Origin: Comamonadaceae bacterium | Lineage (GTDB): Bacteria; Pseudomonadota; Gammaproteobacteria; Burkholderiales; Burkholderiaceae_C | Assembly (NCBI GenBank): GCA_947460065.1 | Contig: CANHGF010000118.1 | Location: 1 to 7,431 of the forward strand | DNA length: 7,431 nucleotides | Direction of reading: 5' to 3' | Part shown: piece by piece, positions 5,942 through 7,431 of the stretch | Layout: the number at the start of each line of letters is the position of its first letter | Numbering within the stretch: the first letter of the stretch is position 1 | Notes under the pieces: generated by a model | What the model was told of the DNA's origin: nothing | Database searches by the model: none | Seen by the model: the letters and a program-made list of their open reading frames with translations, nothing else | Position numbers and translations under genes: made by a program

Positions 5942-6718
5942 ATGCCCATGATCAAGTCCGCACTGATTTGTGTTTTGACGGCCGGCTCGCTGCTGGCTCC
6001 GCTACAGGCGGCCCAGCCCCTGATCACCGACGACAGCGGCACTCAGGGGCAGGGCGGGCAGCAGCTGGAGTTGGCCCACAGTTCAGAGAAAGTGCGACAA
6101 GGCGCGGACCGCAGCCGCAACCGGGCCAGTGGCCTGACCTACACCTTAGGCGTGCATGAACACGCCGATGTTTTTTTGGCCACCTCGTATTTGGGGCTGG
6201 CAGGCCAGCCATCGACCTCGGGCTGGAGCAATCTGAGCCTAGGCGCCAAATGGCGCTTCTGGGAGTGGGGCTCCAGCCAGAGCAGCCTGGCTCTCAAACC
6301 CGAGTTGATCCTGCCGGTGAGCGGCTCGCAGGAAAGCCGTGGTTTAGGGCCAGGCAAGACCTCCTACGCGCTGAGCCTGATTGCATCAAAGGAGCTGCCG
6401 TTTGGCTCGGCCCATCTGAACGCGCAGATGGGGCGTGAGCGCCACCGGGACGCTCAGGACGACGAGCGCCGCCAGCGTTTTTCTGGCGCGCTCATCTGGG
6501 ACGTGCAGCCGTCCTGGAAGCTCGCCGTCGATATAGGTCAGCAGTCCACGCGGCGCAGCGAGGGCCCTGCCCTGCGCGCGCGCTTTGTGGAGCTGGGGGC
6601 GGTGTATTCGCCCAGCAAAACCCAGGATTGGGCCTTGGGCCTGATCCGCAGCACTGACGACGATCAGCCGCGGGCGAGCTCGCGCACCCTGACCGGCGGC
6701 TGGACCTGGCGCTTTTGA
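5942..6718 (+). CDS. Outer-membrane beta-barrel protein, Phenol_MetA_deg-like (putative transporter)
   Basis: The protein has 258 residues. A signal peptide (hydrophobic core about residues 5-20) is likely cleaved after LQA at residue 23. The mature protein begins with AQPLITDDSGTQGQG (24-38), the opening motif I know from the MetA-pathway-of-phenol-degradation family, often called simply 'transporter'. The rest alternates short amphipathic strands with polar turns, and the chain ends in GGWTWRF, a terminal aromatic residue as in a BAM-recognised beta signal. It should therefore be an outer-membrane barrel. A hydrophobic-compound uptake channel is the family's guessed role and is not demonstrated. 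The start is uncertain: ATG 5942 or ATG 5948 both fit, and neither has a purine-rich ribosome binding site. It may share a transcript with the Bcr/CflA gene 124 bp downstream. Confidence 0.82.
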   Translation: MPMIKSALICVLTAGSLLAPLQAAQPLITDDSGTQGQGGQQLELAHSSEKVRQGADRSRNRASGLTYTLGVHEHADVFLATSYLGLAGQPSTSGWSNLSLGAKWRFWEWGSSQSSLALKPELILPVSGSQESRGLGPGKTSYALSLIASKELPFGSAHLNAQMGRERHRDAQDDERRQRFSGALIWDVQPSWKLAVDIGQQSTRRSEGPALRARFVELGAVYSPSKTQDWALGLIRSTDDDQPRASSRTLTGGWTWRF

Positions 6719-6719
6719 G

Positions 6720-6813
6720 TGCAAGCCGGCCTGCCGCTGATCGGGCCCTTGCGCGCGCCTGCACCGCAGCCGGCCCGGGCGGCACAGCTGCCGGTGGCTG
6801 CGGCCGGCTTGCA
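6720..6813. repeat. Long-range 12-bp inverted repeat enclosing nested hairpins
   Basis: TGCAAGCCGGCC (6720-6731) has its exact reverse complement at 6802-6813. Within the loop, CCGCAGCC (6764-6771) matches 6796-6803, and CGGCA/TGCCG (6780-6784/6789-6793) forms a small hairpin with a CAGC loop. The 8-bp pairing and the outer pairing share two bases (6802-6803), so they may be partly alternative folds. The element begins just after the barrel gene's stop and fills most of the gap before the Bcr/CflA gene. It could be a terminator, an attenuator or a 3' stabiliser. No T-tract is seen. Confidence 0.6.
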
Positions 6814-6842
6814 GCGAACCGAGTGAGCTGAGCCCACCGGCC

Positions 6843-7431
6843 ATGGCACAGACCCCATCCCGCGCTGTACGTCCTGCCTTGGTGGCCCTGCTGTTGGCCC
6901 AAATGGCCTTTGGCTTGCTGGCCATGACCTTGTGCATACCATCCATGCAGGATTGGCCTCAGCAGTTCGCTGCATCACAGGCCCAAGTGCAATTGACTTT
7001 CAGTCTCTACGTTGCCGCCTATGGCCTGGTACAGCTGGTTTACGGCCCGCTGTCTGACAGACTCGGCCGCAAGCGCGTGTTGATGGGCGGGCTGTTTCTG
7101 GCCGTGCTGGGCAGTGCAGCGGCCTGGCTGGCCGACAGCCTCGAGGCCCTGCTGTGGGCCCGCGCCTTGCAAGGCGCAGGCAGTGCTGCGGGCATGGTGG
7201 TGGGCAGGGCGCTGGTGCAAGACTTGTTCGTGGGCCGTGACCGCACCCGCATGATGGCTTACGTCGGCATGACCATGGGCTTGTGCCCGCCGCTGGCCAC
7301 GCTGCTGGGCGGCCAGATGCATGTGGTCTGGGGCTGGAGAAGCAATTTTCTGGTCTTGCTGCTGCTGGCACTGGTGTTGCTGTTGGCCGTCTGGCGCCTC
7401 TTGCCCGATACCCGTCCCGTCCTCAGCGATG
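6843..7431 (+). CDS. Bcr/CflA-type MFS drug-efflux transporter, N-terminal half (runs off right edge)
   Basis: The frame is open from the ATG at 6843 through 196 codons to the window end, about half of the usual 400 residues. Helix 1 covers about residues 11-32. Motif A appears as GPLSDRLGRKRVL (68-80). The Bcr/CflA landmark RALQGAGSAAGMVVGRALVQD (split here as RALQGAGSA at 107-115 and GRALVQD at 121-127) is clear, followed by an antiporter-type motif C region (GLCPPLATLLGG, 146-157). Family members are proton-driven inner-membrane exporters of drugs such as bicyclomycin or of small metabolites; the substrate here is unknown. There is no strong ribosome binding site, and the gene follows the structured gap after the barrel gene. 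An in-frame ATG further downstream would cut into helix 1, so 6843 is preferred. Confidence 0.88.
   Translation, partial: MAQTPSRAVRPALVALLLAQMAFGLLAMTLCIPSMQDWPQQFAASQAQVQLTFSLYVAAYGLVQLVYGPLSDRLGRKRVLMGGLFLAVLGSAAAWLADSLEALLWARALQGAGSAAGMVVGRALVQDLFVGRDRTRMMAYVGMTMGLCPPLATLLGGQMHVVWGWRSNFLVLLLLALVLLLAVWRLLPDTRPVLSD

Noticed and set aside
6386..6946. 186-codon minus-strand open frame spanning the barrel gene end and the structured gap
   Set aside because: It crosses two supported plus-strand genes and the inverted repeat, and its product has no family resemblance.

Overview
The window looks like a stretch of chromosome from a GC-rich betaproteobacterium, most likely order Burkholderiales. 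The reasons are two tripartite-tricarboxylate-type (Bug family) periplasmic receptors, the strong G/C bias at third codon positions, and a compact UbiH-like monooxygenase of a kind I associate with Comamonadaceae-type genomes. The family placement comes from reading the translated proteins and not from a search. I see no RNA gene, insertion sequence, CRISPR array, phage gene or toxin-antitoxin pair.

Layout. Positions 1-560 (minus) hold the N-terminal part of a UbiH/COQ6-like FAD monooxygenase that runs off the left edge. It diverges from a complete MOSC-domain protein of the YcbX/mARC type (619-1491, plus). That gene converges on an MFS transporter (1508-2719, minus), and both stop codons lie inside one 22-bp perfect palindrome. 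The MFS gene is coupled by a 4-nt ATGA overlap to an upstream Bug receptor (2716-3699, minus). Divergent from that receptor is an alpha/beta-hydrolase (3768-4667, plus, GTG start preferred). It converges on a second Bug receptor (4691-5647, minus) across 23 bp that contain another stem-loop. A 294-bp non-coding stretch with three 11-bp tandem repeats follows. Then come an outer-membrane beta-barrel protein of the Phenol_MetA_deg-like type (5942-6718, plus), a GC-rich 124-bp gap with a 12-bp inverted repeat, and the first half of a Bcr/CflA-type drug-efflux MFS gene (6843 to the right edge, plus).

How the genes may work together (inference). The receptor-MFS pair, the hydrolase and the second receptor look like a small uptake and catabolism neighbourhood for an unidentified organic acid or ester. 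Periplasmic receptors would capture the ligand, a transporter would move it, and a serine hydrolase would cleave it. No TctA/TctB membrane subunits are present, so both receptors are orphans here. The monooxygenase, MOSC protein, barrel protein and Bcr/CflA gene have no demonstrated link to that cluster.

Most of this is ordinary accessory-type content. The points most worth a second look are the translational coupling of a Bug receptor to an MFS carrier, the stop-codon-embedding hairpins at both convergent junctions, the helically phased tandem repeats, and the shortened UbiH-like protein with a possible leaderless start.
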